64,000 nucleotides of DNA from Batillaria attramentaria (lineage: Eukaryota; Mollusca; Gastropoda; Batillariidae), in assembly GCA_018292915.2 (NCBI GenBank), contig JACVVK020000523.1, positions 283,501 through 347,500 on the forward strand, written 5' to 3'. A program made the translations under genes and the position numbers. Under the pieces are notes generated by a model that worked only from the letters and a program-made list of their open reading frames with translations, had not been told where the DNA came from and searched no databases. Within the stretch, counting starts at the first letter, position 1, and each line of letters starts with the position of its first letter. Positions 1 to 13,044 of the stretch are shown here, one piece after another.

Positions 1-528
1 CAACCCTGCAAGAAAACAATACACCGACAAGCAAAAACTGATATATCTAATGTCTGTGTGGGTTTGAATATTCTGTTAAATCTTTTCGAGTTGTTCTCTG
101 GTAAAAGTTTCTTGTTTATCAATTTCAACAAGAATTCATTTCGCAACTGAATACGAGTTTGCGTGTATGCTGCGAGACAACAGAGTTTTGGGCTGACCAT
201 CATGGTCACTGCAACTTTCAAAGACACAGAACATGATTGATACCAGCGCTATCCCGTGATGCAGCAACGTTGACAATACCCAAGCGCCAGAGAACTAACG
301 AAGGTTGGCCGAGTTTCGGTTTCACCCCGCCCCATGTCCAACTGAGTCTGACAGGCTGTGGCGGAGCGCTGTGACAGCATGGACAGTGGGAGGCGGGAGG
401 AAAAGACGGTAAAACCATCGTGGGAGTGTTGTCAGTCAAAACACAAGCACGAACCCATGATCTCACCGGCGTGCCAATGGGGAAAGAAGGCAACCTCTAG
501 ATACATCCACGTCAACAAACACACATGA
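1..528. other. Unassigned non-coding sequence
   Basis: The sequence is complex and I recognise no gene, RNA or repeat in it. The open frame on the minus strand at 218-493 has low-complexity Pro/Cys/Ser composition and no domain signature, so I do not treat it as a gene. Confidence 0.5.
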
Positions 529-651
529 GGTGGGGTGGGGTGGGGTGGGGTGGGGTGGGGTGGGATGCTGAGTGGAGGGGATGGGCGCAAGGGCAGAAGA
601 GGGAGAAAGGCAGGACGGGGTGGTCGTTGGTGTGTGTGTGTGTGTGTGTGT

Positions 652-687
<36 letters not shown>
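529..687. repeat. (TGGGG)n minisatellite followed by (TG)n(GA)n
   Basis: About seven copies of TGGGG lie at 529-564. After a 65-bp G-rich spacer come (TG)n at about 630-652 and (GA)n at about 653-687. The closely spaced GGGG runs on the plus strand could form a G-quadruplex. Open frames across it are repeat artefacts. Confidence 0.9.
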
Positions 688-691
<4 letters not shown>

Positions 692-1768
692 TCTATCGTG
701 CGGTTTTACAATCTGAAATGAGAGAAAGCTATTTTCGTTATGTGAACATCATTTTACGGCCTTACATTCTGACATGAGAGAAAGATATTGCTTCATATTG
801 TTATTTTACGATCTTACTATCTAAAATGCCACGAAGATACAGTGCGCGCACACTGGCTCCTGTTAAAAGCATAATTCATATGGGTTATGGCCACTCACAC
901 AGGACATTCTATCACTGAGCAGCGGTCTTCCCCCCCCCCCCCCCCCATCAGTTAAACAATATCATAACCCATTACAAAAGACAATTCAAGCGAAGAGCAT
1001 CTTCGACTGTCAAACCCTCTACTAGATGTCTGCGGATGCTGGTACTGATGCTAGTTGCTAATTCACAGAAACACACTCGATGCTCAAAAAAAAAAAAAAA
1101 TCCAACTGCTGGAAATTTTATACTGGTTGTTTTTGGCTGCAGAACAAAATGTAAAACTCATCACTATAAGACGTTTAGCACGAAACTTGTCACTGGCTTA
1201 GACAATAACAATGGTTCTGTCAGAACCTCGAGACTAAACTAAGTGGAGACGACCCGAATTCTACGGGCACACCTGTCTTTTCATCTTGCGTTTTGTTGTC
1301 TCAGTCTTGTTGGTAAACATTGCACAAGGCGCTATGAATGCGGCAAGACGGCGTGGAAAAGGGCAGTGTGCCAAAGGAGACAATGCAGTGGTGCCTGTTC
1401 TTCCCCGCTCTTTTAATTAGAAGTAAACAAGGGAGGCTGCGTGGAGATGCACGCCACAGTTTCTGCTACAACCGTGTCGAGTTTCCGGTTCAGTATTCTT
1501 TTATTGTCTGGCTGTCTATGCAGGATGTCTCTGTTTCGTCTGACGTGGACGTTGCCAAGAGGCTTCGAGTTCTCGCAGTCTCTGGTTTTGCAGTTAATCT
1601 CTCTCTCTCTCTCTCTCTCTCGCTCTCTCGCTCTCTCGCTCGTGTGTAACAACTGTCGTGAAACTTGAAATAAGTTTTCTACGAGTCTGCGTGCAGAGCA
1701 TCATGTTTGGGATGGTGCCAAGAGCCGCTTTCAGCAATAAGGCAGCCAGCCCAGGAAGTGGGGCCGTA
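688..1768. other. Non-coding sequence with homopolymers and (CT)n
   Basis: This is mostly unique sequence. It holds a poly-C run (about 931-947), a poly-A run (about 1087-1100) and a (CT)n tract with CGCTCT variants (about 1599-1641). No gene was recognised. Confidence 0.5.
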
Positions 1769-2217
1769 AGGCTACGTTACACAGATGCAAATCTGGAGGA
1801 AAACGCTATATATTCCTCTTACACATACCGCTGCAGATGACACCCTAGAAATGCTTTAAAATTCACCAAAAAAATCACAAAAATCAGGCAGCCATAGACT
1901 CATGCGTAGAGGAAATTTAAACAAATTCCAATGTTCCGTTTTTTGGCAATGTTGGCAGCCACCACATACCCCCTCATTCCACGGTCGTCTGCTGGCTCCT
2001 GTGCCAGCCGCGCAGGAATACAAATAGTCCACAAGCCAGCCTCATTTTTCCCTAATTTTACTATTACCTGGCATGAAACTTGTTTACAAAGCCAACAAAA
2101 AGCACCAGATTGCCATTGTTTACTCTGCACACAAATTTTAAAAGGGGCAAAGATTTTCTACTATATTTAGCCGAATTGTTACTACATGCCCCGGAAGCTA
2201 ATACCGGTGTGTAGCCT
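1769..2217 (+). mobile_element. MITE-like repeat family M1, copy 1 (left 449-bp direct repeat)
   Basis: This 449-bp unit recurs at 3461-3909, apparently without a difference over the parts I compared; overlapping translations on both strands are identical. It starts AGGCTACGTTACACAG and ends GGTGTGTAGCCT, so its ends form a short inverted repeat (AGGCTAC/GTAGCCT). Diverged relatives occur at 37038-37671 (inverted) and 62227-62292. It encodes nothing recognisable; the 76-79 codon open frames in it simply reflect the duplicated DNA. A non-autonomous DNA transposon is the likeliest class, but the superfamily is unknown. Confidence 0.8.
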
Positions 2218-3460
2218 GTAAACACCCCTTAAACTCATTTTTCTACAAAGATAATTTGCCACTGTAAACCTCATCCATTTTCAAGATACACTGCCAAAGA
2301 TTAGCTCTCAAAACTTCTTGGTTCTCTTACAGCAGCACTTTTACTGATCCAACCCATACATGAAAAGTCAAGCAGCAGAGGCACACTTTTTTCATGACTG
2401 CACAACTATTGAGACCACTAAAACACAAGTTCTTTTCAAATTATCAACTCAATTTTTTCACAGCAAGTAGCTACACATGTCCTGTCTGTAATGAACCTAA
2501 CAAGATAACTTTTGGGCAGTTGATTATTTTTTGGTGCTTTTTTTCCTATACCACCCCTCAAAACTAGTCAGATTTCACAGCTGCGGGCTAACTGCTTCAG
2601 TTCCTGAACATAATCAAAATCATCTGGGATCTTCAAAATCAGCCAGTACAGTCTCTCAGGCCATGTTTACAGCATGCAATAGGTATTTTGAACCTACCCC
2701 CTTTGGAATCACCAAAACAGTTGCCACACTCACACCAAGTATGCAGCCAATCTACTGGCAAGTTTTTCCTAGTGGCCTGAGGAGAACAGCCTGTGTGCCA
2801 GCTGATTTCTCATGCAGACCATGAAACCTGCTGAAACCACTTTTAGGATAAGCTTGCTGCAGCATCAACAGTAAAATGTGTGAGTATCTGTCCTTGGAAC
2901 TGCACATGCTGCCCAAATATAGAATAAAATGCATGAAATTTCACAAAAATGCACTGGAAAAGGGGAAATGGGGGGGGGGGGGGGGAAGAGGGGGGGGGGA
3001 GGGAAGGTGTAAAGGTGAGGGTTAGGGTTGCAGGTTAGGGTTACTAGGGTCAGGTTAGGGTTAAATGGTTAGTGCTGGGGTCACATGGGTTAGGAGTGAG
3101 AGAGGAGGTGGGGGAAAAAGGAGGGTAGGATGGGGTAGTGCCAAACTAAACTGAACAGAGCACAGGCTTCATGGTGTTTGTGTGGACTGGTTGGGGGGAG
3201 GGGGGGGAACGGGGGGGGGGGGGGGGGGTAAGTGGGGGGGGGGAGTAACGGGGGGGGGGGGTAACGGTGGGGGGGGGGGGTTAATGGAGTACTTCAACTA
3301 TACTGCTTATCATGTGAAAATTAGAAATTAGGTGCCCAAACCCGAAATGGACAGATTTGCAATTTTGCCTCAAAAATCATCCTAAAATGTCAAAATTGGC
3401 GATTTTTAGGCAATTTCAAGGCAAAATTGAGAGTTTTTAGATTGGCCAAGCTCTGTATAC
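2218..3460. mobile_element. Interior of the 2.14-kb composite M1 element
   Basis: This 1243-bp segment lies between the two identical 449-bp repeats. It begins and ends with near-identical 8-mers (TGTAAACA after copy 1, TGTATACA before copy 2). The left 740 bp is A/T-rich and codes for nothing I recognise. The right part carries long G runs and TTAGGG-like words. At 3345-3445 short hairpin-prone words such as GCAATTTTGCC and GGCAAAATTG alternate. There is no primer-binding site or polypurine tract beside the repeats, which argues against an LTR retrotransposon. Confidence 0.55.
2968..3283 (+). repeat. G-run array with degenerate TTAGGG words
   Basis: Long G runs occupy 2970-2999 and 3192-3280. 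In the second block they alternate with GTAACG/GTAAGT spacers, giving a roughly 15-25 bp minisatellite. Between the blocks, 3014-3065 holds three exact TTAGGG words plus near variants. The plus strand could form G-quadruplexes. The TTAGGG density is too low and irregular to call an interstitial telomere. Confidence 0.8.
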
Positions 3461-3909
3461 AGGCTACGTTACACAGATGCAAATCTGGAGGAAAACGCTA
3501 TATATTCCTCTTACACATACCGCTGCAGATGACACCCTAGAAATGCTTTAAAATTCACCAAAAAAATCACAAAAATCAGGCAGCCATAGACTCATGCGTA
3601 GAGGAAATTTAAACAAATTCCAATGTTCCGTTTTTTGGCAATGTTGGCAGCCACCACATACCCCCTCATTCCACGGTCGTCTGCTGGCTCCTGTGCCAGC
3701 CGCGCAGGAATACAAATAGTCCACAAGCCAGCCTCATTTTTCCCTAATTTTACTATTACCTGGCATGAAACTTGTTTACAAAGCCAACAAAAAGCACCAG
3801 ATTGCCATTGTTTACTCTGCACACAAATTTTAAAAGGGGCAAAGATTTTCTACTATATTTAGCCGAATTGTTACTACATGCCCCGGAAGCTAATACCGGT
3901 GTGTAGCCT
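3461..3909 (+). mobile_element. MITE-like repeat family M1, copy 2 (right 449-bp direct repeat)
   Basis: This is the second member of the identical pair, in the same orientation as 1769-2217 and offset by 1692 bp. Taking GGCTAC/GTAGCC as the ends of the whole 2.14-kb unit, both outer flanks read TAA (1767-1769 and 3909-3911). That would fit a 3-bp target-site duplication but is too short to be decisive. Confidence 0.8.
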
Positions 3910-6900
3910 AACCACCGGTCTCCCAATACAGGAAATGGTGGATCGTCAAGGAAATTTCTGTCTCACGGAAACGTGACAGAAGCCCGTCCAGACGAGTTCT
4001 AAGTGTCTGAGCGGGGAAAGAATTTGTAGTGGGCGCCGAATCTAGTCCACACGCCATTCAGAAAGTAAAGACTATCGGATCGCTGATGTAGACATTTACA
4101 CTGACTGCATCTTTCTGGATTACGGGGTCAGTGGACGTCAGTCGAGTGTGCAGAATATGCCTCTGTATCTTCAGGTCAGTTTTCACAGGGAACTGTCAAT
4201 ATTAATGAATCGTTCAGACGTACTGTTGTGACGTTCTCAATGTGCTGTACGTTGTCATTATAATCACACACAAACACCAGTCTGTGGTCAATTTGCTTGT
4301 CTTGGTTACCGGCTGACGGCCGAAACAAGACGGAACGGGAATCTCTCCAGCGTGACCAATTAATGTTATGGTCTCTTTGAATTAGGGTAGGCTTTGTGTA
4401 TGTTCAGGCTCCAACAGCACGAATACCGTGTGCCGAAAGTCCGGCATGTGAAAATCCATCCCTTACAAGCCCTATTCATGGATTTATTTTAGAAACCTTG
4501 TAGTTTGGGCTCTTTTCTTTGTTTTTGTTGTAGTTGTTCTTTTAAGCAGCATTCGATGTATGCTCCACCTCAGTGCACGAACATAAAGGTCAATCACTTA
4601 CTGGGTCGCTTATGGATTATCACTGGAGACCGTGTCGTGCCGGCTCTGCGCCTGTAGTCACGATTTCTGTCCGCTAAACATCAGTCATCATTGTTTTCGA
4701 ACACAAGATTACCTCCAGAAGAAACTGATTGTATGAAAACATCACGGTCACAAGAAGGAGATTAGCCCGTCTACACAACTACAAGCTACACAGACGACCC
4801 AGAAGAGCTACTCTCACTGACTTTTCCCGGACTGTGGTCAATCAGCTGGCCTGGAATCGGCATCCAAGACAAACAGCAAGCGTGTCCGCTTCCAAACAAT
4901 GCAGGTCCGGGGGCCGACACGCCGCCTGCAAGCCATTAGACTCCCCGGCGACAAGGGCATCGGTCAGTGCCGAAATCTGTCCATTATTGCCAAGACAGAC
5001 GGTTTGTTGCTGCGCGGCCAGGACTTTCTAGTGTTAGTGTACATTGTGTGCGTACAACTACTCCACGAGACTGTGGACCAGTGCGGGTATTGTTTGCGTT
5101 CAGATCGTGTGTATGCTGGGTGTAAGAACAACGAAGGGACAGTAGCCCATGGTTTGTGAAAAACTGGGTATGCATGTCTTTGAGAGGCTAAAAATAAGGC
5201 CTGCATCAGTAAAATGTTGCACTGTCAAACGGAGTTCGAACGCAAGACCTTCCGAGTCCGCAACTTGAAAAAGGACCACATACAACACATGCTTGTATAA
5301 AGACTGGGACTATTGTGTAGTTTCCTTGTTGTAAATCTGGTTGTGGAATAACCAAGCGACTCTTTCCTAGTTGTCTTGCTAGTTGTCAGACGGTTTCAGC
5401 AGAACCTCTCAAGGGCCATCTGGTTTGGTTTGTCCTTCTGCATTCTCTGCCGTTGTCCATAGCAGTACTACAAGTGTCAGCCGGTGACACTGGCTGTCAC
5501 ATTGCGTCCCTGGCAATATATTAAACGCCAATTCGCCATTCGAAAGTCACCTGTACGCATTGTTACTACGCTCTTGCCTTCCCTAACGATACGGGTATCT
5601 TGTCCATAATCACTTTTGTGGCTATACGACAAGGACAAGACAAGACATACATGTGCATTCACTGTCCTCTCAGTTCGTTCACCAGCCTCAAGAACGGTTG
5701 ATGAAAACACCGGCTGTCCACAGCCTGGCCTACATTCCCGTGTTCAATGGACTGCACGTGTGGGCATCGCATACTGAGTGCGCGCAGGTACAAGCGGCAG
5801 AAAGGCAAAGGTGGTCGCCTAATTCCCTCCAGGTCGGTCAGTAGACCCGCACGAACCTTCCCACATCGCTCAGTAATAGCTGTCTTCCACTTCGGATGGC
5901 ATCCAGTTCAGGCTATAAGCCAACAATCTCGTGCATAGAACAGCTGATCCACGGGGGACGGATGAGAATCCGGTGAACAGATTACGGAGACCCAGTCAAT
6001 GCATGCCTACTGAAGTCACGGAGTGTTCCACTTTTACTGGTTTATCTGTCCGCTCTAAAAGCTATAGACGAATGTTGCAGCCTGGCTGGCTAAACAGAAT
6101 ATTTGTCTTATAAATGATCCTCAACCAGCACTACAGATGTTTGCAAACGTACAGGAACAGCAGTCCACAGGAACAATCAACAATCACTGCTATGTTGTAT
6201 TCGCCGTACCACCTTGTGTATGTTAAAGGCATTTGGCCTTTTGCCGCCGCCTGAATACTACTGTTCTGTGCAAACTGGTCGGTGAAAATAAAACCATGTT
6301 TATCTACCATAGCAATCAACAAAATCCCCTAACTTCCTCTGAAATCAAGGGAAAGAAAAACTGACGGCCATGGCGTTCGGACGTACACTTCTGTAAAATG
6401 ATAAAAGAAAAAGAGAAAGTGTCAAATGAGAAAGTGATGAAATGGAAGTCTACACTGAATAATAAACTTCTGTCATATAAATGCAAATGCACACAGTGGC
6501 ACTCACTCTTCTTAGAATCGACCCATACGCACACAGAAATACTGAAACGCAGATTCATGCAAATTGTCCACAATATATGCTACATTGTCTTTGTAGCAGC
6601 TCCGCGAAAACCTGTTACCGGGTCCATTCCCTAAGTGGGCACTGTGATAAAAGGGAAGACATTTGTCGACGCGATCGACCGCCCTTACATCAAAGAGGCG
6701 AGGCGTGCCGACAGAGTTGACATAAACCGAGAAATATAGATCTCTGACAGGCAACCTTTCTCCGCCAATCGCATCCCTCGAATCAAATAACGCACCGGCA
6801 ACCTGTGTGCTAATGCGCATAACTGCCCCGGGGCCTGCATCCTTCCGTCAGAAGGTCAACAGAGTGACGACATCGCCTCGCTAGACGTAACGCGCCACAG

Positions 6901-9000
6901 CAATAGCTTCTGCAAGTTACAAGGTGATGACTTAGCAAAGCAAACAGCCAGCCAGCCGTCAGAATGTAAAAGCTTGTCAAAGCGGCGTTATCCTGTCCGC
7001 AATCAAACCATCAAACCAATATAACGTTCCCAGCGCCAGCAGCATCTTCCACATCACACGGGCCGATGGTGAGAAAGATAAGGAACGATGCCGGGCCCTT
7101 TTCTCTTTCCGTGAGCCCAATCATCTCTCCAGCCTTCACAACCTCTACTCATCTACGTCAGTCTGTTCTCCCTCTCCCTCTCTCTACCGAGCACAGCCCG
7201 CGAAGACCCCTGAAGCTGTATGAAAGGAAGGTGCCACTTGGCTCCTCTCTCTGTTGACCTTTACAATGTGTGTATGGGTGTATGTATGTATGTATGCATA
7301 CAATCGTCTGAGTGCGTGGTATAGATGTCTGGCAGCCATCCCTGTCTGGTCCCCGAGTCGATACCCTTCGATAGCAGGCTGCAGGAACCAGCACTAAGCC
7401 AGCACGGCCGGGCGGCACTTTTCTGAACTCAGTCCAGACCGTTATTCTGGAACTGGCTGCATCCATTGTTTCCTGCCAGATGCTCCATCCTCAGTACAGC
7501 AGATAGCTGAAAAACTAAACCCGGCGCATCTTAGAGCAGACAGGACTTGTGACCATGTTTCTGATCAACAAAGGAATCTTTAGCCGTCAGTATCTAGCCA
7601 TAGAAGCATCTTGACTGTTTCAAGCACGAAAGCGGGCAAAACGCAACTGAGGAACATCCGGCGTGCACACATGGAAACATGACTCTTGATGAAAATTACA
7701 GAACACAGAAATACACAAGTCGTGGCTGTGGTAACTGAGCTTTACGATGAGGGCTCATCTCGATGAATGTTGAAACAGTAAACTGGGTGAGTGGCATTTA
7801 CTACAACAGACAAAAAGAGAGGTGGGGCATGAGAGCAGACATTAACTTCGATAGGGGCACAAAACCCGAGTAAGCGGAAGCCGTAAACTCGCCCCATACC
7901 GACAAACTTATGTCCCCTCACAGCTAACAGGATGGGCGTCCGATGGGCGTCCACTGTGACCCCTCCGCCTCTAACGTTTGATGGTGACACTCCGATTTAC
8001 GGGTGGGCTGATAATTAAATCCTAGCACCGGGCCTCAAAAAGGGCCGATATCCCTTGATCCCCGATGATTAAAAGGTGTAGATCCCCATCTCCTCTGTCA
8101 GGCAGCCGGTCAAGCGGCTCATGATTCGGCCATAGCTCACTGACCACCGCGGACAGATAGCGGGGAGAAACTGTTGATTTCGACGCCGGACCCTGGCGTG
8201 CCTCGCGGGAGCTGACCTGATGAAATCCCCATTGATCTAGGGCCGTATCTAGGTGCCGAACCAGGTTTTTGCTCCGCGTATCGGTTCGCACGCAGGTGCT
8301 GAATTTTTCCTGGAGATACGATTGGTGATCCGTTCCGCTAATAGCGCGATGCGCGACAGGTCGAATAACATGCCTGTGCTAGGCAGGTCGGATTACATGC
8401 CTGAAAAAACCGAGCAGGCGAAGGGATCTTGATAGGGAGCGGTTGCTAGGGTCGGGTTTCACCTCATCAAGATCGTTTTTACAGTTTGTCAGGGGCAGTC
8501 ACTTAGTGTGGTGTCGGTGCCATTATCATCCCTAATCCTGCAATTAACCTTGAACAGCTTGAAACCAGGCAACCTCTAAATTGCCATTCGCGGATGTGTC
8601 ACACGTCGACTGAATTCGTCCTGCGGGGGTGAGCAGTCTAACGGTGCTGGTGGATCGGCTGCAGTAATTTGACCAAGCATCCTCTGCAATAATTCGCAGC
8701 AGGATCTGCAGGATGAGGATAGAATCCAGAAAACTTTCACAAACAGATCCGAGACCAATATATGTGTATCAAGTCCGACAAAATTCACTCACTTTAGCAG
8801 CAGACCGGCGGTCACACTGTGACATGTAGACAGGTGGGTGGTTGGCATTGCGCTTTCAGCAAGCGACAAAAAAATACCGAAATGTACAGCTGGAAAAAAA
8901 ATAAACATAAAACCCCAAACCTTTAAAAAACATATATCACACATAAGAAATATCGAGTCCACTCTTACCTCTTCTAACAGTTCGGGTTGTGAGGCCTACA
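3910..9000. other. 5-kb stretch without recognisable genes
   Basis: This is ordinary mixed-composition sequence with frequent stops in all frames. No domain, tRNA-like box or transposon end was recognised. The only low-complexity item is a short (GTAT)n at about 7269-7295. Open frames of 60-100 codons here have no family resemblance and overlap one another on both strands. Confidence 0.5.
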
Positions 9001-9021
9001 TCCCCCCCCCCCCCCCCCCCC
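9001..9021. repeat. Poly-C tract
   Basis: This is a run of about 18 C residues, one of many C/G homopolymers in the window. Its length is probably unreliable in the assembly. Confidence 0.85.
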
Positions 9022-11639
9022 GACCCCAACCACTCCTCTTCCACGTAACTGAAACTTAACAACCCACTCTCTCTGTATCATGCTCGTTGCTTTCACACTC
9101 TTTCCACTCCATGGTGAACCAGTTTCAAATTGCTGACCGGCTCAGTCGTTAACACAGGAATTAATTCCTCTCCGACAGACACCGACACCGACTGAAAACA
9201 ATCTTGTGCCTTACCGTCCAAGCCCTATCCTCCCTTCAAACTTATTATTTCAAACAGCAGCTAACCACGCTACTCTTCAGTCAACGCCGACCTGAAAGGA
9301 AAATAGCAAACGAGCGAAGAGAAAGCACGCGCTGAGGCGCAAATAGAACATTCTCCGGGTTATCGGGACGAGAGATGCCACAAAGGTTGCAGGTAAGTGC
9401 ATCCTCTGCTGGTCTGATACGCGTGTCCAGTTCTGTTTACGGAAATAGCTCGCAGGTCAGTGCAAACTGCTTAGTGGGTGTAAAAACAGTTGTAGCACGT
9501 GATCCGTCAAGCTGCGGAAAGTAGCAGCGGCCGGCTCTTTCTTTCGATTCTGATGGTGGTGGTGTTAGTGTTGTTGCTGCTGTTCATTGATGTTTAGGGT
9601 GGTGAAACCAGTGAGTCACTGAATGAATCGGTTCTTAAGAAAAGAAACTTCGAAACAAATGTCTCTTTGGCTGCTTAGCGTTGGATGGTTTAGTCTAGTA
9701 TGCCGTTAAACCGACATCGATCGTGACAAGACGAAATGAATTCGCAAAATGCAATGTAACTGGAAATCACTGGGAATACGCTAGACGCTAACGGTATGAA
9801 GACTAGGGAAAACCCCGCATTGCCAACAGGCCGGTGTGGTTGAAAGATTTTGCCCTTGCTCTACACTGATGTGGGCAGCAGCAAAAGGACACGCATCGAA
9901 TGTCTGCATTCTGTGACTGAGCGAATCGCGAAAGTTTACAACGAACACGCAGGCAGATTTTATGTCAGTTGGGAGGCTCTTCTAATTTAGAAGTTCTAAC
10001 AGAAGACGCGTACGCAACAGCCCACACAAGACACTCGAAGCATTCACTACCCTCTTCAACAGTGCATGGCAACCACACGGATCTCTCAAGTACTTCTCTG
10101 ATGAACTCAGTCCTGGACGGATCATTGACAAGGCGTAGGTATAACACACCGATAACCCGATGAAATATCTACACCCGTTGATATCTCGATAACTCAAGGA
10201 GCGGTGTCCGAAGAGGTGTCACGAGCTGCTGATATGAAACGTTATCTACTCGGCGATTGCTCTCTTTTCACACTTAGCAATTTATGGTGCACTCCAATCG
10301 CTAAGCGTTGTTCAAGAGGGTTTCAGTAAGGTTCGCTTGGCTTGAAGAGGAAAGGGTCGAATTCAATGCAGCAAACCTGACGCATGCAGGAACTTTTTTG
10401 TGCGTACGCCCGTTACACTAAAGTGGTATATCTAAGCTGTTTCAAGGTTCGCCTTTACAAGTACTTGGAAACACACAAAACTGAAGGTCGTGTCATTCTG
10501 CCCTAAGCACAATGATCTTACAGACAATTTGTGAGAATTCCGTAAGCTAAAATGAAGTTATCGTCGCCACGGCAACGAAAGCCTGTTCAATATCTTGGTT
10601 TCAGATTTGCGCACGCTGCACTTTCCTGTCCAAAAAATTCCAGCTTTTTGGGTCTTGTGCTCAGAAAAATGGCGTAACTTTGTTTCAAAAGTTAGAGACC
10701 CTTTGCTGAGCGAGATTAAAGAAGCTGAAGGTCGTGTAACTCAGTGACAGGACTTTGGAACAATAGTGTTTTCGCCGCGGACGCAATTGGGCACAGTTAA
10801 ATGTTAGTGCCGTCAAGAATCCATAACGAAATCTTTATATTGGTTTTGTTTTTTAAAAAAAATTAAATTAAAAAAAAAACACCGCATGGTCTTGTAATGG
10901 TATGGCTGTTTTCATCAAATTACAAAATACAGGCGGTGGAGGCCGTGACTGAGGTGTGCGCATTCTGAATTTACGGAAAGTTGGGCCAGTGAATACAAGA
11001 AGGCAGCAACACAGGTAGGTTGGGCACGGCATAGTTTAGATGGCCGTCATCTTGGCGCCCGACCCCCAGGGCGCCCTCTCAGCGGCCCAACATCTACCGT
11101 TACCTAGAACGTGCTGCCGAAGCCATGATACTCGCTCCAGCACGTGCTTCCCCCAGCATGAGGTCGCCTCCAAGTTGCTCCCACTCTCGATACTTTTGCT
11201 AGCCATGTCAAGACGAACGCGTTTCAGATGGGTATCTACACCATTACCTCTGCTGGCCCTCCAGCGAAATTGCTGACAAGAACGGCTTCAGCTTCCAGGT
11301 GCTTCGAGGCTTCTGGTCAAGAGGTTGAGATGAGAGCAGAAAACAGAAGGGGAGAGAGCGTGAACGAAAATGAGTTTTTCTTGTAGACTTGTCAAAGGTC
11401 GTTTTAACCTGTGGGTGGGTCCGAAGACAGATGGTGCGTGGCCCGGTCCGCCGAGAGAGGTCTCGCAACAAGAGGGTGATAGGAAACATTTTAGAGTAGT
11501 TGACTCTAGGTAGATGCAAATTCTTTTGTGTAGCCGTCTTCACTTGGTAGACATTTGTGAGTGGCTCTTGACATGCACTTGTGACATTACATGGTTATTT
11601 GGGAGTGCTTGGGGTTACACTCGAACAGAAACTACCCCG
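9022..11639. other. Unassigned non-coding sequence
   Basis: No gene or mobile element was recognised. Small low-complexity patches are a GGT/TTG/CTG-rich tract near 9550-9590 and A/T runs near 10850-10882. Confidence 0.5.

Positions 11640-11682
<43 letters not shown>
11640..11682. repeat. (CA)n microsatellite
   Basis: A perfect (CA)21 tract. Open frames that cross it are His-Thr or Cys-Val repeat artefacts. Confidence 0.95.
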
Positions 11683-11683
<1 letters not shown>

Positions 11684-13009
11684 TATGCGCGCGCGACGCA
11701 CTGCCCGCATGGCGTAAGTACAACGCAGGTTGAAGATATCGTCGTGGATACACCCACAAAGACAGCCGGCCCACCTCTCCTGGACACAGGCTACACCGGA
11801 GAGGGATCAATGCTTATCTCCGATTCCAGAATGCTCAATTCACCGTGACAAATTGCAGCAGAGTTAGACAAAACAAGAACCTCTATCTCTCCTCGGTTAA
11901 GCCCCATTTCATTACGTGTTACGTGGTCGCTGGAGTTTCAACTAGCACCATCAATAGTCCGCCAATTCCTCACATTATCGCGAACAGACATATCGGCGCA
12001 CAGACGAGACAAGACGATCTAATTTGTAGCAAGAGGTCATGGCAAAAGCAAATCTGTCAATGAGACGGCCGGATAAACACGCAGGTGACCGACCTCTCTC
12101 GCGTTCCGTTCTGATTACGACCAGTTCAGTTCCAGAAGACTGGACGAGCCGACATCGATACATCTGACAGTGTTCGCCAATTTTACAGACAGTTACCTCG
12201 GAGCCGAGACAAATCAATTCGCGTGGTAACATGACGAGAGTACGACGAAGGGCGACAGTTTACCAGTCATACCTACACCTCTCGATCGCTACAATCAATC
12301 ATTCTGCCGAGAACCGGGAAACCGCTTGAGAGGAGAATTGCTTAGGGTGAAGGGAGGGAGTGGAGGATGGAGAGGGGTGGCGGTAGTGGTGTGGGGGGGG
12401 GGGGCGCTTGCGGGGTCAGCCCACGCACCGTCTGGGCCTGAGGGTTGCACTACTCACAGAAGATTGATTGATTGATTGATTGATTGGTTATTGGGGGATC
12501 AACTTCAGTTCATCTTCGACGCGGTTGTCCATTGCGGACGGAGAAAAGAAAAGACTAAAAAAAATCAAGAAATGCGAAATGAGACAAAGGTTTAGTTTAT
12601 TGTACTGTTTTTTTTTTTTTGTTTTTTTTTTTTTTTTTTGGGGGGGGGGCTTTTTTAAAAACCAACACAGATTAAACAGTGATGGACGGGAGGTGTGTGT
12701 GTGGGGGGGGGGGGGGGTGCAAAACAAGAAGTTCTAGGAAACCCTTTCTGAAATTTTAGTATGTACTGTACATGTGGAATATGGACCATTCAAAACCCCA
12801 AAAGATACAGCACTTAGCACTACTACACGCATGGTGGGCTTGTGGAGGTTGTCGGGTGGTAAATTGAAGTGGATTGGCAGCGAAAGTCAGACCAGGGGTG
12901 GCCTTCCCAACCCAGCAACTGTACCGGAGCTAATCTTATCGTTATTCGTTCGATAAAGTGGATGAGTCCTCAGCGCCCGATCATATCACACCCCGGACCC
13001 CCCATCGCA

Positions 13010-13010
<1 letters not shown>
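11683..13010. other. Non-coding sequence with T/G homopolymers and (ATTG)n
   Basis: No gene was recognised. Simple repeats are a G run at about 12392-12402, (ATTG)n at about 12463-12487, T runs followed by a G run at about 12609-12650, and a G run at about 12703-12717. Confidence 0.5.

Positions 13011-13041
<31 letters not shown>
13011..13041. repeat. (CT)n microsatellite
   Basis: An uninterrupted CT tract of about 30 bp, not next to a recognised SINE, unlike most of the (CT)n tracts further right. Confidence 0.9.

Positions 13042-13044
<3 letters not shown>

Noticed and set aside
1900..2130. Identical 76-79 codon frames repeated at 3592-3862, possible conserved small protein
   Set aside because: Identity comes from the exact DNA duplication. 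The diverged M1 copy at 37 kb does not preserve the frame, so there is no sign of protein-level selection.
3014..3065. Interstitial telomere array
   Set aside because: Only three TTAGGG words, irregularly spaced within a G-rich tract.
1769..3909. LTR retrotransposon
   Set aside because: Repeats do not begin TG or end CA, there is no primer-binding site or polypurine tract, and no gag/pol coding remains.
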